64,000 nt of DNA. Origin: Prosthecomicrobium pneumaticum (GTDB lineage: Bacteria > Pseudomonadota > Alphaproteobacteria > Rhizobiales > Kaistiaceae). The translations under genes were made by a program, and so were the position numbers. The notes below the pieces were generated by a model. That model was given only the letters and a program-made list of their open reading frames with translations. It did not search any database and was not told where the DNA came from. The first letter of the stretch is position 1. The number at the start of each line of letters is the position of its first letter. Positions 1-9,251 of the stretch are shown here, piece after piece. The DNA lies in assembly GCF_014199915.1 (NCBI RefSeq), contig NZ_JACHOO010000003.1:118217-182216 (forward strand), in the 5' to 3' direction.

Positions 1-383
1 TCCTCAATCTCGGCCACACCTTCGGCCACGCGCTCGAAGCGGCGACCGGCTATTCGGACCGGCTCGTCCACGGCGAGGGCGTGGCGATCGGCATGGTGCT
101 CGCGCATGATTTCTCGGCCCGTATGAACCTCTGCTCGCCGGACGACGGAAGGCGGGTGAAGGCGCATCTCGCCGCGGTCGGCCTCCCCACCACGCTCGGC
201 GAGATCGCCGGCGGCCTGCCGGATGCCGACCGGCTGATGGCGCTGATCGCGCAGGACAAGAAGGTGACGCGCGGCACGCTCACCTTCATCCTCACCCGCG
301 GCGTCGGCGAGGCCTTCATCGCGCGCGACGTCCCGCCCGAGGCGGTGCGCGGCTTCCTCGCGGAGCGGCTCGAGGAGGTGTGA
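1..383 (+). CDS. aroB: 3-dehydroquinate synthase, C-terminal part
   Basis: This is the 3' end of a gene that begins before the window; the first whole codon is at base 3. The product would convert DAHP to 3-dehydroquinate, the second step of the shikimate pathway, in the cytoplasm. The reading frame opens with [10 protein letters not shown], which carries the metal-binding histidine of AroB, followed by [11 protein letters not shown], the family's second conserved helix. About 126 residues are visible, matching the C-terminal helical domain, and the protein ends at a normal place for the family. The internal GTG at 81 is not the start, because conserved sequence continues upstream of it to the window edge. 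Confidence 0.95.
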   Translation, partial: LNLGHTFGHALEAATGYSDRLVHGEGVAIGMVLAHDFSARMNLCSPDDGRRVKAHLAAVGLPTTLGEIAGGLPDADRLMALIAQDKKVTRGTLTFILTRGVGEAFIARDVPPEAVRGFLAERLEEV

Positions 384-462
384 CCGCCGCCGCTTGCCAG
401 CCGCCTTCCTCCGGTCCACGCTTCATCCCGAGGCGGCGCGGGCGCCGCGGCGGGGAGGCCTC

Positions 463-1164
463 ATGCTCGACATTCTGGCGACCTTCGGCGGCTGGTACGA
501 CCTGCCGGCCCATCTCTCCTATCTGATCCTCGCGATCTCCTTCTTCGTCACCAACATCTACTGGCTGCGCATCCTCGTCATCGTCTCCTTTCTGTTCGAG
601 ATCGTCTATTTCTCGATGCTGACGAGCTATCTGTGGTCGGGCATCGCCTGGGATCTCGTCTTCGTCGCGATCAATCTCTACCGGCTCGCCGACCTTCTGC
701 GCGCCCGCCGCATGGTCAATCTGGCGAGCGGCGGCCATCTCCTGCGCACCGCGCTGCCCAACATGAAGGACGAGGGCCTCGCCCAGCTCGTCGCGCTCGG
801 CGAGGAATGGACGCTCGGCGAGGGTGAGGCGCTCACCCGGCAGGGTGAGCCGGCCGAGGCCTTCTTCCTGATCATGGAGGGGCGCACGCGGGTCGAGGTC
901 GACGGTGTGCGCGTCGGGGCGATCGGCCGCGGCGAATTCGTCGGCGAGATCTCTTTCCTCACCGGCATCTCGGCGACGGCGACGGTGGTCGCCGACGGCC
1001 CGGTCCGCCTGATCGCGCTCAACCGCGACCGGCTCGCGCAGGCCTGCCGCGACAATGCCGAGGTCTCGGCGGTGATCCACGAGGTGATCGGCGAGGCGCT
1101 CGCCCGCAAGCTGGTCTCCGCCAACCGCCGTACGGTGGCGGACGTGCAGGCGCAGGCGGGGTAG
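463..1164 (+). CDS. Membrane protein with cyclic-nucleotide-binding-like domain (Popeye-like layout)
   Basis: The predicted protein has 233 residues. The first 85 or so are hydrophobic and probably form two or three membrane segments (LILAISFFVTNIYWL, ILVIVSFLFEIVYF). A cyclic-nucleotide-binding beta-roll follows at about residues 105-220, seen in GEPAEAFFLIMEGRTRVEV and GEFVGEISFLTG. In the phosphate-binding cassette the usual Arg in the R-S-A-T stretch appears to be Ala (ISATATV), so ordinary cAMP binding is doubtful. The short-membrane-plus-roll layout recalls Popeye-domain proteins. I chose the ATG at 463 because GGGGAGG at 452-458 lies just upstream; an earlier ATG at 394 would add a Pro/Arg-rich stretch. 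It follows aroB by 80 bases. Confidence 0.75.
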   Translation: MLDILATFGGWYDLPAHLSYLILAISFFVTNIYWLRILVIVSFLFEIVYFSMLTSYLWSGIAWDLVFVAINLYRLADLLRARRMVNLASGGHLLRTALPNMKDEGLAQLVALGEEWTLGEGEALTRQGEPAEAFFLIMEGRTRVEVDGVRVGAIGRGEFVGEISFLTGISATATVVADGPVRLIALNRDRLAQACRDNAEVSAVIHEVIGEALARKLVSANRRTVADVQAQAG

Positions 1165-1333
1165 TCGGATCGACCACCACGCCGGGCCTTGCGTCTTCGG
1201 CCCCTCGTTTCGGCAATGGCTTGACCGTCCGCGCAACATAGGCCGACTGGTCGCGCCGGTTCTTCCGAATCTGGTCGACTCCCGCTGCTCCTCCAAGGAT
1301 CATGGGTCGCATGAGGGCTTCGCGGGGCGAGGG

Positions 1334-2215
1334 ATGCCGGGTTCTTTACGAGGGTATCTGCGGGACGCGATCATACGGTCGGGGCGATCGCCAAAGGCCT
1401 ATGATCTTTTCTGGCGACGGGCTGGCAAGGTGGTCGCATTGGCGGAAATCGGGCGTAGAAGCCTGACTGCAGAAGGCGATCAGCAGGCCTATAAGCTCTT
1501 GGCCCGTCGTATCTCGCCCTTGCTTTCGGTGCTGCATGGACCCTTCAAGGGGTTGATCTATCCCAATGAGACCGCTTGGGGCAGCACTCTTATCCCGAAG
1601 CTCGTGGGCAGCTACGAAAAGGAGATTCATCCTTGGATAGACCAGATCTCCAATCTAAACTATGATGCCATCATCGATATTGGTGCCGCCGAGGGATATT
1701 ATGCCGTCGGGCTGGCTCTAAGATTTCCAACCGCAAAGATAATCGCATTTGAAGTCGAGCCGTTCGCTCGAGAGCGCCTGGCGGCCATGGCAGCGCTGAA
1801 CGGTGTCGCCGAGCGAATCGAGATTCGCGGGCTTTGCGACGCCCAGGCGCTCATGGATCTCGATCTCGATGGCCGCTGTCTGATCGTTTGCGACGCCGAG
1901 GGGCATGAGCAGGAGATTTTCGATGCCGAGGTCGTTCGGAAGCTCGAAAATCATGATCTGATCATCGAGTTTCATGATTTCGTTCATTTTGGAGTATCGA
2001 GGCGGCTCGCCGCTCTCTTTCACGAAACGCACGTTTTTTCAGAGACAGTCGCGCTCGAAGATCTGCAGAAGGCGCTTCATTTCGACTACAGCGAGCTGAA
2101 CGGCCTGACGATCGCGGAACGAAGGCGCGCCGTCGCGGAGTACCGGCCGGCAGGCATGAGCTGGGGCTTGTTCGCCAGTCGTCGCGCGATCGACGATCAC
2201 GGGGCCGTGGATTGA
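1334..2215 (+). CDS. FkbM-like SAM-dependent methyltransferase
   Basis: The 293-residue protein has a Rossmann SAM-binding motif at about 111-128 (DAIIDIGAAEGYYAVG), an acidic strand-2 end (IAFEVEPFARERL) near 137-149, and LIVCDAEGHEQEIF, resembling the motif after strand 4 in FkbM-type methyltransferases. Those enzymes O-methylate sugars, polyketides or other small molecules; the substrate here cannot be read from sequence. The gene is less GC-rich than its neighbours: in 1681-1740 I count 33 G/C of 60, against roughly 70% around it. It is unrelated in function to aroB or ubiG. Both suggest acquisition by transfer. The ATG at 1334 is the first in frame and gives a normal length. Confidence 0.7.
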   Translation: MPGSLRGYLRDAIIRSGRSPKAYDLFWRRAGKVVALAEIGRRSLTAEGDQQAYKLLARRISPLLSVLHGPFKGLIYPNETAWGSTLIPKLVGSYEKEIHPWIDQISNLNYDAIIDIGAAEGYYAVGLALRFPTAKIIAFEVEPFARERLAAMAALNGVAERIEIRGLCDAQALMDLDLDGRCLIVCDAEGHEQEIFDAEVVRKLENHDLIIEFHDFVHFGVSRRLAALFHETHVFSETVALEDLQKALHFDYSELNGLTIAERRRAVAEYRPAGMSWGLFASRRAIDDHGAVD

Positions 2216-2314
2216 CTCGACCGTCGACGAGCGGGGGCTACGGTTACGATTGTGGTCGATGCTCTGCGCAGCCGGCCGCAGGCGGACGAAGACGGACTGG
2301 CCCGGTCCGACCGC

Positions 2315-3061
2315 TCAGCCCTTCACCGCCGCCATCATGTAGTTGACGTCCATGTCCGCCGAGCGCTTCCATGCGCTGCGGAGCGGATCGAAGACGACGC
2401 CGGTCTCGGCCCGCGGCGTCAGGCCGGCCGAGGCCATCGCAGCGGCGAGTTCGGCAGGGCGGACGAGCTTGTCGTAGCTGTGGGTGCCCGGCGGCAGCCA
2501 GCGCAGTACCCGCTCGGCCCCGAGGATGGCGAGCAGATAGGCCTTCGTCGTCCGGTTGATCGTCGAGAACACCGCGAGCCCGCCCGGCTTCACGAGCGCG
2601 CCGCAGGCCGAGACGAAGAGCGGGACGTCGGCGACGTGCTCGACGATCTCGAGCGCGAGCACCACGTCGAAGCGCTCGCCTTCCGCGGCGAGGGCCTCCG
2701 CCGTCGTCGCGCGGTAGTCGATCGAAAGACCGCTCTCCGCGGCGTGAGCCCGGGCGATGCCGATATTCTCCGGCGAGGCGTCGGCGCCGACCACGGTCGC
2801 GCCCATCCGTGTGAGCGGCTCGGCGACGAGGCCGCCGCCGCAGCCGATGTCGAGCACGCGGAGTCCCTCGAGCGCATCGGCGGCGGTCGCGCTGCGGCCG
2901 AAAACGGTCGCGACCTCCTCCTTGATGAATCCGAGCCGCAGAGGTCCGAGCCGGTGCAGCGGCGCGAATTTGCCGTCGGGATTCCACCAGTCGGCGGCCA
3001 TCGCCGAAAAATGCGCGATCTCGGCCGCGTCGACCGTCGTCTGTTCCGCCATCCCGGGCAT
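2315..3061 (-). CDS. ubiG: 3-demethylubiquinol / polyprenyldihydroxybenzoate O-methyltransferase
   Basis: UbiG carries out both SAM-dependent O-methylations of ubiquinone synthesis at the inner membrane face. The family-specific N-terminal stretch [19 protein letters not shown] is present, followed by motif [16 protein letters not shown] and the EIVEHV motif after strand 4. The length of 248 residues is typical. I place the start at 3061 because AGGAG lies five bases upstream of that ATG; a start at 3097 adds a poorly conserved Pro/Arg stretch, and the ATG at 3052 has no spaced ribosome site. The gene is divergent from lysC with about 160 bases between the two starts, an order often seen in Hyphomicrobiales. 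Confidence 0.93.
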   Translation of the reverse strand: MPGMAEQTTVDAAEIAHFSAMAADWWNPDGKFAPLHRLGPLRLGFIKEEVATVFGRSATAADALEGLRVLDIGCGGGLVAEPLTRMGATVVGADASPENIGIARAHAAESGLSIDYRATTAEALAAEGERFDVVLALEIVEHVADVPLFVSACGALVKPGGLAVFSTINRTTKAYLLAILGAERVLRWLPPGTHSYDKLVRPAELAAAMASAGLTPRAETGVVFDPLRSAWKRSADMDVNYMMAAVKG

Positions 3062-3221
3062 GGGCGCTCCTGTTTGACGAGAGGGTCGGGTCGGCATGCG
3101 GCGAAGTCAAGGCGCCGCGAAGCCGCCGATTGCCCCGAAACGGGCGAGCCGCTATTGATGCGCCCCGCCGGCGGATGGCGCCGGCGAAAACTCCTGCCGA
3201 CTGCCCCTCCGAAGGACGATC

Positions 3222-4475
3222 ATGGCCCGTCTGGTGATGAAATTCGGCGGCACTTCCGTCGCCGACATCGACCGCATCCGGAACGTGGCGCGTCACGTCA
3301 AACGCGAGACCGATGCGGGGCACGAGGTGGCCGTCGTCGTCTCCGCGATGGCCGGCAAGACGAACGAACTCGTCGCCTGGACCCGCGCCGCGGCGCCGAT
3401 GCACGATGCGCGCGAATATGACGCCGTCGTCGCGTCGGGCGAACAGGTGACCTCCGGCCTCCTCGCCATCGCGCTGCAGGAGATGGGCGTCAACGCCCGC
3501 TCCTGGCAGGGCTGGCAGATCCCGATCCGCACCGATGCGGCGCACGGCGCGGCTCGCATCGTCGACATCGACGGCTCGCTGCTCGTCGAGCGGCTGAAGC
3601 AGGGCCAGGTCGCGGTGATCGCCGGCTTCCAGGGCCTCGGCCCCGACAATCGCATCGCAACGCTCGGCCGCGGCGGCTCGGACACCAGCGCGGTGGCGAT
3701 CGCCGCGGCGATCGGCGCAGACCGCTGCGACATCTATACCGACGTCGACGGCGTCTACACGACGGACCCGCGCATCGTCGGGAAAGCGAGGCGGCTCGAC
3801 CGCGTCTCCTTCGAGGAGATGCTCGAAATGGCCTCGCTCGGCGCCAAGGTGCTGCAGGTGCGCTCGGTCGAGCTCGCCATGGTAAGGAATGTGCGGGTCT
3901 TCGTGCGGTCGAGCTTCGATCCGCCGGATGCGCCGCAGATCGGGGTCGGCAATCTGCCGCCCGGAACGCTCATTTGCGACGAGGACGAGATCGTGGAGAA
4001 GCAGGTCGTCACCGGCATCGCCTATTCGAAGGACGAGGCGCAGATCTCGCTTCGCCAGGTGCTCGACAAGCCGGGCGTCGCCGCCGCGGTGTTCGGGCCG
4101 CTCGCCGAAGCGGGCGTCAATGTCGACATGATCGTCCAGAACGTCTCCGAGGACGGCTCGACAACCGACATGACCTTCACCCTGCCGGTCGCCGATTACG
4201 ACCGCGCCTTGAAGGTGCTCGAGGGCGCCAAGGATGCGATCGGATACCGCATCCTGCAGGGCTCGAAGGACCTCGTGAAGGTGTCGGTGATCGGCATGGG
4301 CATGAGGAGCCATGCCGGCGTCGCGGCCATGGCCTTCCGTGGCCTCGCCGCAAAGGGGATCAACATCCGCGCGATCACGACGTCGGAGATCAAGATTTCT
4401 ATCCTGATCGATTCGGCCTACACCGAGCTTGCGGTCCGCACCTTGCATTCCCTATACGGGCTCGACGCGGCCTAG
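3222..4475 (+). CDS. lysC: Aspartate kinase, class with C-terminal ACT domains
   Basis: Aspartokinase phosphorylates L-aspartate with ATP, the first step toward lysine, threonine, methionine and diaminopimelate. The 417-residue protein starts with the nucleotide-binding motif VMKFGGTSVADIDRI, contains the family motif GRGGSDTSAVAIAAA and TDVDGVYTTDPRIV in the kinase domain (to about residue 245), and ends with two ACT modules (LDKPGVAAAVFGPLAEAGVN and GMGMRSHAGVAAMAFRGLA). The ACT modules bind amino acids in this family, so feedback control by lysine and/or threonine is expected. AAGGA lies upstream of the ATG. It is the first gene of the lysC-ptsP-prfA-prmC run. Confidence 0.96.
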   Translation: MARLVMKFGGTSVADIDRIRNVARHVKRETDAGHEVAVVVSAMAGKTNELVAWTRAAAPMHDAREYDAVVASGEQVTSGLLAIALQEMGVNARSWQGWQIPIRTDAAHGAARIVDIDGSLLVERLKQGQVAVIAGFQGLGPDNRIATLGRGGSDTSAVAIAAAIGADRCDIYTDVDGVYTTDPRIVGKARRLDRVSFEEMLEMASLGAKVLQVRSVELAMVRNVRVFVRSSFDPPDAPQIGVGNLPPGTLICDEDEIVEKQVVTGIAYSKDEAQISLRQVLDKPGVAAAVFGPLAEAGVNVDMIVQNVSEDGSTTDMTFTLPVADYDRALKVLEGAKDAIGYRILQGSKDLVKVSVIGMGMRSHAGVAAMAFRGLAAKGINIRAITTSEIKISILIDSAYTELAVRTLHSLYGLDAA

Positions 4476-4491
4476 TCGCCGAGTGGACGTT

Positions 4492-4516
4492 ACGGCCGGC
4501 GGCGCGAGCCGGCCGT
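4492..4516 (+). terminator. Hairpin after lysC, weak terminator candidate
   Basis: An inverted repeat ACGGCCGGC (4492-4500) and GCCGGCCGT (4508-4516) with a seven-base loop begins 17 bases after the lysC stop. Only one T and then C residues follow, so intrinsic termination would be weak. It may instead cap the lysC message or uncouple it from ptsP. Confidence 0.4.
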
Positions 4517-4587
4517 TCCCCATCGCCCCGACTCATGCCACGAGTTGAGGACAGCAAGGCCGCACCGATTCGGAGCGTCCGAGGATT

Positions 4588-6861
4588 ATGGTCATGCGGG
4601 GTTCCCTTGCCGGCCCGCGCGTTCTGCTCCGTCGCCTCCGCGAGATCATGGCGGAGCCGATCAGCGCCCAGGACCGGCTCGACAAGATCGTGGCGCAGAT
4701 CGCGGCGAACATGGTCGCCGAGGTGTGCTCGGTCTATGTGCTGCGGTCGGACGAGGTGCTGGAGCTCTATGCAACCGAGGGCCTCAACCGCTCGGCCGTG
4801 CACAAGGCGGGCCTTCGGGTCGGCCAGGGTCTCGTCGGCCTGATCGCGGCCGACGCCCGGCCGCTCAACCTGCCGGACGCCCAGTCGCATCCCGCCTTCG
4901 CCTACCTGCCGGAGACCGGCGAAGAAATCTATCACTCCTTCCTCGGCGTGCCGATCCTGCGCGCCGGGCGCACGCTCGGCGTGCTCGTCGTCCAGAACCG
5001 CTCGCACCGCACCTATTTCGACGAGGAGGTCGAGGCGCTGCAGACGACGGCGATGGTGCTCGCCGAAATGCTCGCCGTCGGCGAGCTGGAGGGACTCGCC
5101 CGGCCCGGCACCTCGCTCGACCTCAAGCGGCCGATCACCTTGAAGGGCGTGCCGCTCTGCGAGGGCATCGGCCTCGGCCATGTCGTGCTGCACGAGCCGC
5201 GTGTCGTCGTCACCGCGCTCATCGCCGAGGACTCCGAGCGCGAGATCCGCCGGCTCGAGGCGGCGATCGCCTCGCTCCGGCTGTCGGTCGACGACATGCT
5301 GTCCCGCGACGACATCGCGCTCGCCGGCGAGCACCGCGATATCCTCGAGGCCTATCGCATGTTCGCCTATGACCGCGGCTGGGTGCGGCGGATGGAGGAG
5401 GCGATCGGCAACGGCCTCTCCGCCGAGGCGGCGGTCGAGAAGGTGCAGAGCGATACGCGCGCCCGCCTGCAGCGTCAGACCGATCCCTATCTGCGCGAGC
5501 GGCTGCACGATTTCGACGACCTCGCCAACCGGCTGCTGCGCGAGCTGATCGGCAAGGAGGCCGGCGGCGAGCGGCGGCAGATGCGCAAGGACAGCATCCT
5601 CGTCGCCCGCAACATGGGTGCCGCGGAGCTGCTCGACTATGACCGCGACCATCTGCGCGGCCTCGTGCTCGAGGAAGGCGGCCCGACCAGCCATGTGACG
5701 ATCGTTGCGCGGGCGCTCGGCATCGCCACGATCGGCCGGGCGGAGAACGTCGTCTCGCTGGTCGAGAACGGCGATGCGATCATCATCGACGGCGACACCG
5801 GCGAGGCGCATCTGCGTCCGCCCGTCGATGTCGAGGCGGCCTATGCCGAGAAGGTGCGCTTCCGCGCCCGCCGGCAGGCGCAGTACCGGTTGCTGCGCGA
5901 CAAGCAGGCGGTCACCAGGGACGGCGTCGAGGTCCGCCTCTTGATGAATGCCGGCCTGATGGTCGATCTGCCGCATCTCACCGAATCGGGCGCGGAAGGG
6001 ATCGGCCTCTTCCGCACCGAACTGCAGTTCATGGTCGCATCGACCATGCCGCGGATGAAGGACCAGCGCGCCTTCTACGCCTCCGTCCTCGATGCCGCCG
6101 GCGACCGGCCGGTGACCTTCCGCACGCTCGACATCGGCGGCGACAAGGTGCTGCCCTATATGCGCACCTTCACGGAGGAGAACCCGGCGCTCGGCTGGCG
6201 GGCGATCCGGCTCGGTCTCGACCGCCCGGGCCTGCTGCGCATGCAGTTGCGCGCCCTGCTCGGTGCCGCGGCCGGCCGCGAGCTGCGCGTCATGCTGCCG
6301 ATGGTGACCGAGGTCGACGAGTTGCGCCGGGCCCGCGCTTTGCTCGACCGCGAGATCGAGCATCTGCGCCGGCACGGCCATGAAGAGCCGACGCGGGTCC
6401 TGCTCGGCTCGATGGTCGAAGTGCCGCAGCTCTTGTTCCAGCTCGACGAACTGATGGCCGAGACCGATTTCGTCTCGGTCGGCTCGAACGATCTGCTGCA
6501 GTTCATGACGGCGAGCGACCGCGGCAATACCAATGTCGCCGGCCGCTTCGACATCCTGTCGCGGCCGTTCCTGCGGGCGCTTCGCCTCGTCGCGCGCGCC
6601 GCCGACAAGGCCGGCAAGCCGATCACGCTGTGCGGCGAGATGGCCGGCCGGCCGATCGGGGCGATGGTGCTCGCCGCGCTCGGCTATCGCTCGCTGTCGA
6701 TGTCGCCGGCCTCCGTCGGTCCGGTGAAGCAGATGCTGCTGGCGCTCGATCTCGGGCGGCTGAAGACCCGGGTCGACGCCGCCCTCGATTCGCACGAGGG
6801 CGACGATGTGTTGCGGGGGGCGCTCGCCGCCTTCGCCGAAACGGAGGGCGTGCCGCTCTGA
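4588..6861 (+). CDS. ptsP: Nitrogen-PTS enzyme I (PEP-protein phosphotransferase with GAF domain)
   Basis: EI-Ntr takes phosphate from PEP and passes it to NPr and EIIA-Ntr, a regulatory relay that reports carbon and nitrogen state. The 757-residue protein has an N-terminal GAF domain (about 25-165, including [22 protein letters not shown]), the PEP-utiliser N-terminal domain (from [17 protein letters not shown]), the phosphorylated histidine in [12 protein letters not shown] at residue 369, and the TIM-barrel PEP-binding domain with [33 protein letters not shown] and [11 protein letters not shown]. The start is uncertain between ATG 4588 and ATG 4594; GAGG at 4581-4584 is better spaced for the second. 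prfA follows after 14 bases. Confidence 0.94.
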   Translation: MVMRGSLAGPRVLLRRLREIMAEPISAQDRLDKIVAQIAANMVAEVCSVYVLRSDEVLELYATEGLNRSAVHKAGLRVGQGLVGLIAADARPLNLPDAQSHPAFAYLPETGEEIYHSFLGVPILRAGRTLGVLVVQNRSHRTYFDEEVEALQTTAMVLAEMLAVGELEGLARPGTSLDLKRPITLKGVPLCEGIGLGHVVLHEPRVVVTALIAEDSEREIRRLEAAIASLRLSVDDMLSRDDIALAGEHRDILEAYRMFAYDRGWVRRMEEAIGNGLSAEAAVEKVQSDTRARLQRQTDPYLRERLHDFDDLANRLLRELIGKEAGGERRQMRKDSILVARNMGAAELLDYDRDHLRGLVLEEGGPTSHVTIVARALGIATIGRAENVVSLVENGDAIIIDGDTGEAHLRPPVDVEAAYAEKVRFRARRQAQYRLLRDKQAVTRDGVEVRLLMNAGLMVDLPHLTESGAEGIGLFRTELQFMVASTMPRMKDQRAFYASVLDAAGDRPVTFRTLDIGGDKVLPYMRTFTEENPALGWRAIRLGLDRPGLLRMQLRALLGAAAGRELRVMLPMVTEVDELRRARALLDREIEHLRRHGHEEPTRVLLGSMVEVPQLLFQLDELMAETDFVSVGSNDLLQFMTASDRGNTNVAGRFDILSRPFLRALRLVARAADKAGKPITLCGEMAGRPIGAMVLAALGYRSLSMSPASVGPVKQMLLALDLGRLKTRVDAALDSHEGDDVLRGALAAFAETEGVPL

Positions 6862-6875
6862 GCGGCGCGAACGCC

Positions 6876-7958
6876 ATGCTGCCTGCCGGCCTGCCTTCCG
6901 ACAAGATCGACGCGCTCGTCGCGCGCGCGGCTCTGGTCGACGCCAAGCTCGGGGCGACGACCGATCCCGACAACCTCATCAAGCTGTCGAAGGAGCGCGC
7001 CGAACTCGCGCCCGTGGTCGAGGCGATCGCCGCACTGCGCGCCGCGATCGACGAGCGCGCCGCGCTCGCCGAGCTGATCGAGGGCGATGACGCCGAGATG
7101 GCCGCACTCGCCCGCAGCGAGCGGGCGGCGCTCGACGAGACGATCGAGCGGCTCACCCGTGAGGTGCGGCTCCTCCTGCTGCCGAAGGATGCGGCCGACG
7201 AGAAGAGCGCCATCCTCGAGATCCGTGCCGGTACCGGCGGCGACGAGGCGGCGCTGTTCGCCGGCGATCTCTTCCGCATGTATCAGCGCTATGCGGCGCT
7301 GAAAGGCTGGAGGCTCGAGGTGATGTCCGAGAGCGAGGGTGAGGCCGGCGGCTACAAGGAAGTCGTCGCCGAGGTGAAGGGCGTCGGCGCCTTCGCCCGG
7401 CTGAAGTTCGAATCGGGCGTGCATCGCGTGCAGCGCGTGCCGGCGACCGAATCGGGCGGCCGCATCCACACCTCGGCGGCGACCGTCGCCGTGCTCCCCG
7501 AGGCGGAAGAGGTGGACTTCCAGATCCGCCCCGAGGACATCCGCGTCGATACGACGCGGGCCTCCTCGGCGGGCGGCCAGCACGCCAACACCACCGATAC
7601 GGCGGTGCGCGTCACCCATCTGCCGACCGGCATCGTGATCGTCGCCGCCTCGCGCTCGCAGCACCAGAACCGCGCCCAGGCGATGCAGATCCTGCGCGCC
7701 CGCCTCTATGAGCTCGAGCGCGAGCGCCTCGCCGCCACCCGCGCGGCCGACCGGCGCGGCCAGGTGGGATCGGGCGACCGATCGGAGCGGATCCGCACCT
7801 ATAATTTCCCGCAGGGGCGCGTCACCGACCACCGCATCAACCTCACCCTCTACCGGCTGCCCGAGATCCTCGAGGGCGGCGCGCTCGACGACGTCATCGA
7901 CCCGCTGATCACCGAGCATCAGGCGAGCCTGCTCGCCGCGCTCGACGAGGGCGGGTGA
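6876..7958 (+). CDS. prfA: Peptide chain release factor 1
   Basis: RF1 reads UAA and UAG stop codons and triggers peptide release on the ribosome. The 360-residue protein carries the catalytic GGQ in [19 protein letters not shown] and the stop-codon-reading PAT tripeptide in [16 protein letters not shown], which identifies it as RF1 and not RF2. The helical N-terminal domain and C-terminal [20 protein letters not shown] are also typical. ATG 6876 gives the standard family length; an open frame continues upstream only because it overlaps ptsP in another frame. The stop at 7956-7958 is 11 bases before the prmC ATG, so the two genes are probably translated together, fitting their linked roles. 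Confidence 0.96.
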   Translation: MLPAGLPSDKIDALVARAALVDAKLGATTDPDNLIKLSKERAELAPVVEAIAALRAAIDERAALAELIEGDDAEMAALARSERAALDETIERLTREVRLLLLPKDAADEKSAILEIRAGTGGDEAALFAGDLFRMYQRYAALKGWRLEVMSESEGEAGGYKEVVAEVKGVGAFARLKFESGVHRVQRVPATESGGRIHTSAATVAVLPEAEEVDFQIRPEDIRVDTTRASSAGGQHANTTDTAVRVTHLPTGIVIVAASRSQHQNRAQAMQILRARLYELERERLAATRAADRRGQVGSGDRSERIRTYNFPQGRVTDHRINLTLYRLPEILEGGALDDVIDPLITEHQASLLAALDEGG

Positions 7959-7969
7959 GGGCCGGCGCG

Positions 7970-8875
7970 ATGAGTGGACCCGAGGCGGACGCCTACGCTG
8001 CGGCGGCGACGCTCGGGGCGCTGCGCCGCGTCGCGGCACGGCGGCTCGCCGAGGCGGGCATCGTCCCCGCCGCGCTCGACGCGCGGCTCCTGGTCGCCGA
8101 GGCGCTCGGGCTTTCCGCGACCGAACTGGTCGCCGAGGAGTGGCGGCCGGTCGGCATCGCCGAGCGCGAGAAGGTCGCGACGGTCGTCGCGCGCCGGGTC
8201 GCGGGGGCGCCGGTCGGGCGGATTCTCGGCCGGCGCGAGTTCTGGGGGCTCGATTTCGGCCTCGGGCCGGACACGCTCGAGCCGCGCCCCGATACCGAGA
8301 CCCTCGTCGAGGCGGCCCTCGCGCGGATCGATTCCGGGCCGGGCCGGACGGCGCCGCTCCGGCTCGCCGATCTCGGCACCGGGTCCGGCGCCATCCTCGT
8401 CGCCCTGTTGTCGGAACTGCCCGACGCCATCGGTCTCGGCGTCGACCGGTCGGAGGGCGCGGCCCGCATCGCCGCGGCGAATGCGCGGCGGAACGGCGTC
8501 GGATCCCGCGCATTCTTCATCTGCGGCGACTGGACGGAGGCGCTCGGCGGTTCCTTCGATTACATTCTCTCCAATCCGCCCTATATAAGGTCCGACGAGA
8601 TCGCTGCGCTGCCGCGAGAGGTGCGGGAGCACGATCCGGCGGCGGCCCTCGACGGCGGATCGGACGGATTCGCCCCCTACAGGCGGATCATTCCGACGCT
8701 CGATCGGCTTCTGGCTCCCGAAGGCGTGGCCTTCTTCGAGATCGGAGCCGATCAGGCCGAAGGTCTCCGGCGCATCGCCGGCGGGCTCGGCTTCACCGCT
8801 GCGGTGCGGCGCGACCTTGCGGGGCACGACCGGGTGGTGGTGCTGCAGCGCGGCCGAAACCTTGCCGCAGACTGA
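7970..8875 (+). CDS. prmC: Release factor glutamine methyltransferase
   Basis: PrmC methylates the glutamine of the GGQ motif in RF1 and RF2 with SAM as donor. The 301-residue protein shows SAM motif I LADLGTGSGAILVALL, the catalytic NPPY in ILSNPPYIRSDEIAALP, and the family motif REFWGLDFGLGPDTLEPRPDTE that precedes the SAM fold. A GTG at 7955 overlaps the prfA stop and could also start translation, but ATG 7970 fits the family better. Adjacency to its substrate gene prfA supports the call. Confidence 0.95.
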   Translation: MSGPEADAYAAAATLGALRRVAARRLAEAGIVPAALDARLLVAEALGLSATELVAEEWRPVGIAEREKVATVVARRVAGAPVGRILGRREFWGLDFGLGPDTLEPRPDTETLVEAALARIDSGPGRTAPLRLADLGTGSGAILVALLSELPDAIGLGVDRSEGAARIAAANARRNGVGSRAFFICGDWTEALGGSFDYILSNPPYIRSDEIAALPREVREHDPAAALDGGSDGFAPYRRIIPTLDRLLAPEGVAFFEIGADQAEGLRRIAGGLGFTAAVRRDLAGHDRVVVLQRGRNLAAD

Positions 8876-9251
8876 AATTGACGCTTGGAAAAGGCCGGCG
8901 AACCCGCTAGTTTCCGCTTCGCCGCAGGCCGATACGATGCGTCGTGAGCCGGAATTGGGGGGTCGGCGCGGCAAGGGATCACCGTAAGAGGTCGATGCGT
9001 CCCGGGGCCGGGATGGATCCTGCGGTTTCTCGCCTGAGTCTTCTCGGTGCAGCGTGGGGCTGAAAACAGTCCCGCCTGACGGGCAGTCGAGCCCGGCGGC
9101 CTTCGAGCCGGTGCGGTTCCTGCAGGAAGCGGGCGAATCATTCGCGCGGACTCGGCGATTCGCCGATGAGCGAAGGTGCCGGCTTGGCCGGCGTTCGGGC
9201 GACCGTGGGGATCACCATCAACCCCCCGCCGCCTCAGACAAGAGTATATCG
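8876..9251 (+). other. 376-base intergenic leader before the DUF4167 gene, no gene recognised
   Basis: No supported coding region, tRNA or known RNA family is recognisable here. There is a TTGACG hexamer at 8878-8883, but no convincing -10 element 16-18 bases downstream. The stretch holds many short GC-rich inverted repeats (for example around 9080-9115) and ends with GTATATCG directly before the ATG at 9252. A frame open from a GTG at 9054 reads into the DUF4167 gene, but its sequence is not DUF4167-like. A long structured 5' leader or a small RNA are both possible. Confidence 0.4.

Noticed and set aside
2244-4448. A 734-codon open frame on the minus strand across ubiG and lysC
   Set aside because: No recognisable domain; lysC and ubiG are certain, so this is a shadow frame.
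8878-8883. TTGACG as a -35 promoter element
   Set aside because: No acceptable -10 element at 16-18 bases downstream; GCTAGT is too far away.
9080-9115. A tmRNA or RNase P RNA in the leader before the DUF4167 gene
   Set aside because: GGGGCTGAAA looked like a tmRNA start, but no tRNA-like acceptor arm, tag frame or RNase P signature follows.
9054-9251. Upstream extension of the DUF4167 gene from GTG 9054
   Set aside because: The conserved DUF4167 sequence begins at ATG 9252 and the extension has no family similarity that I can see.
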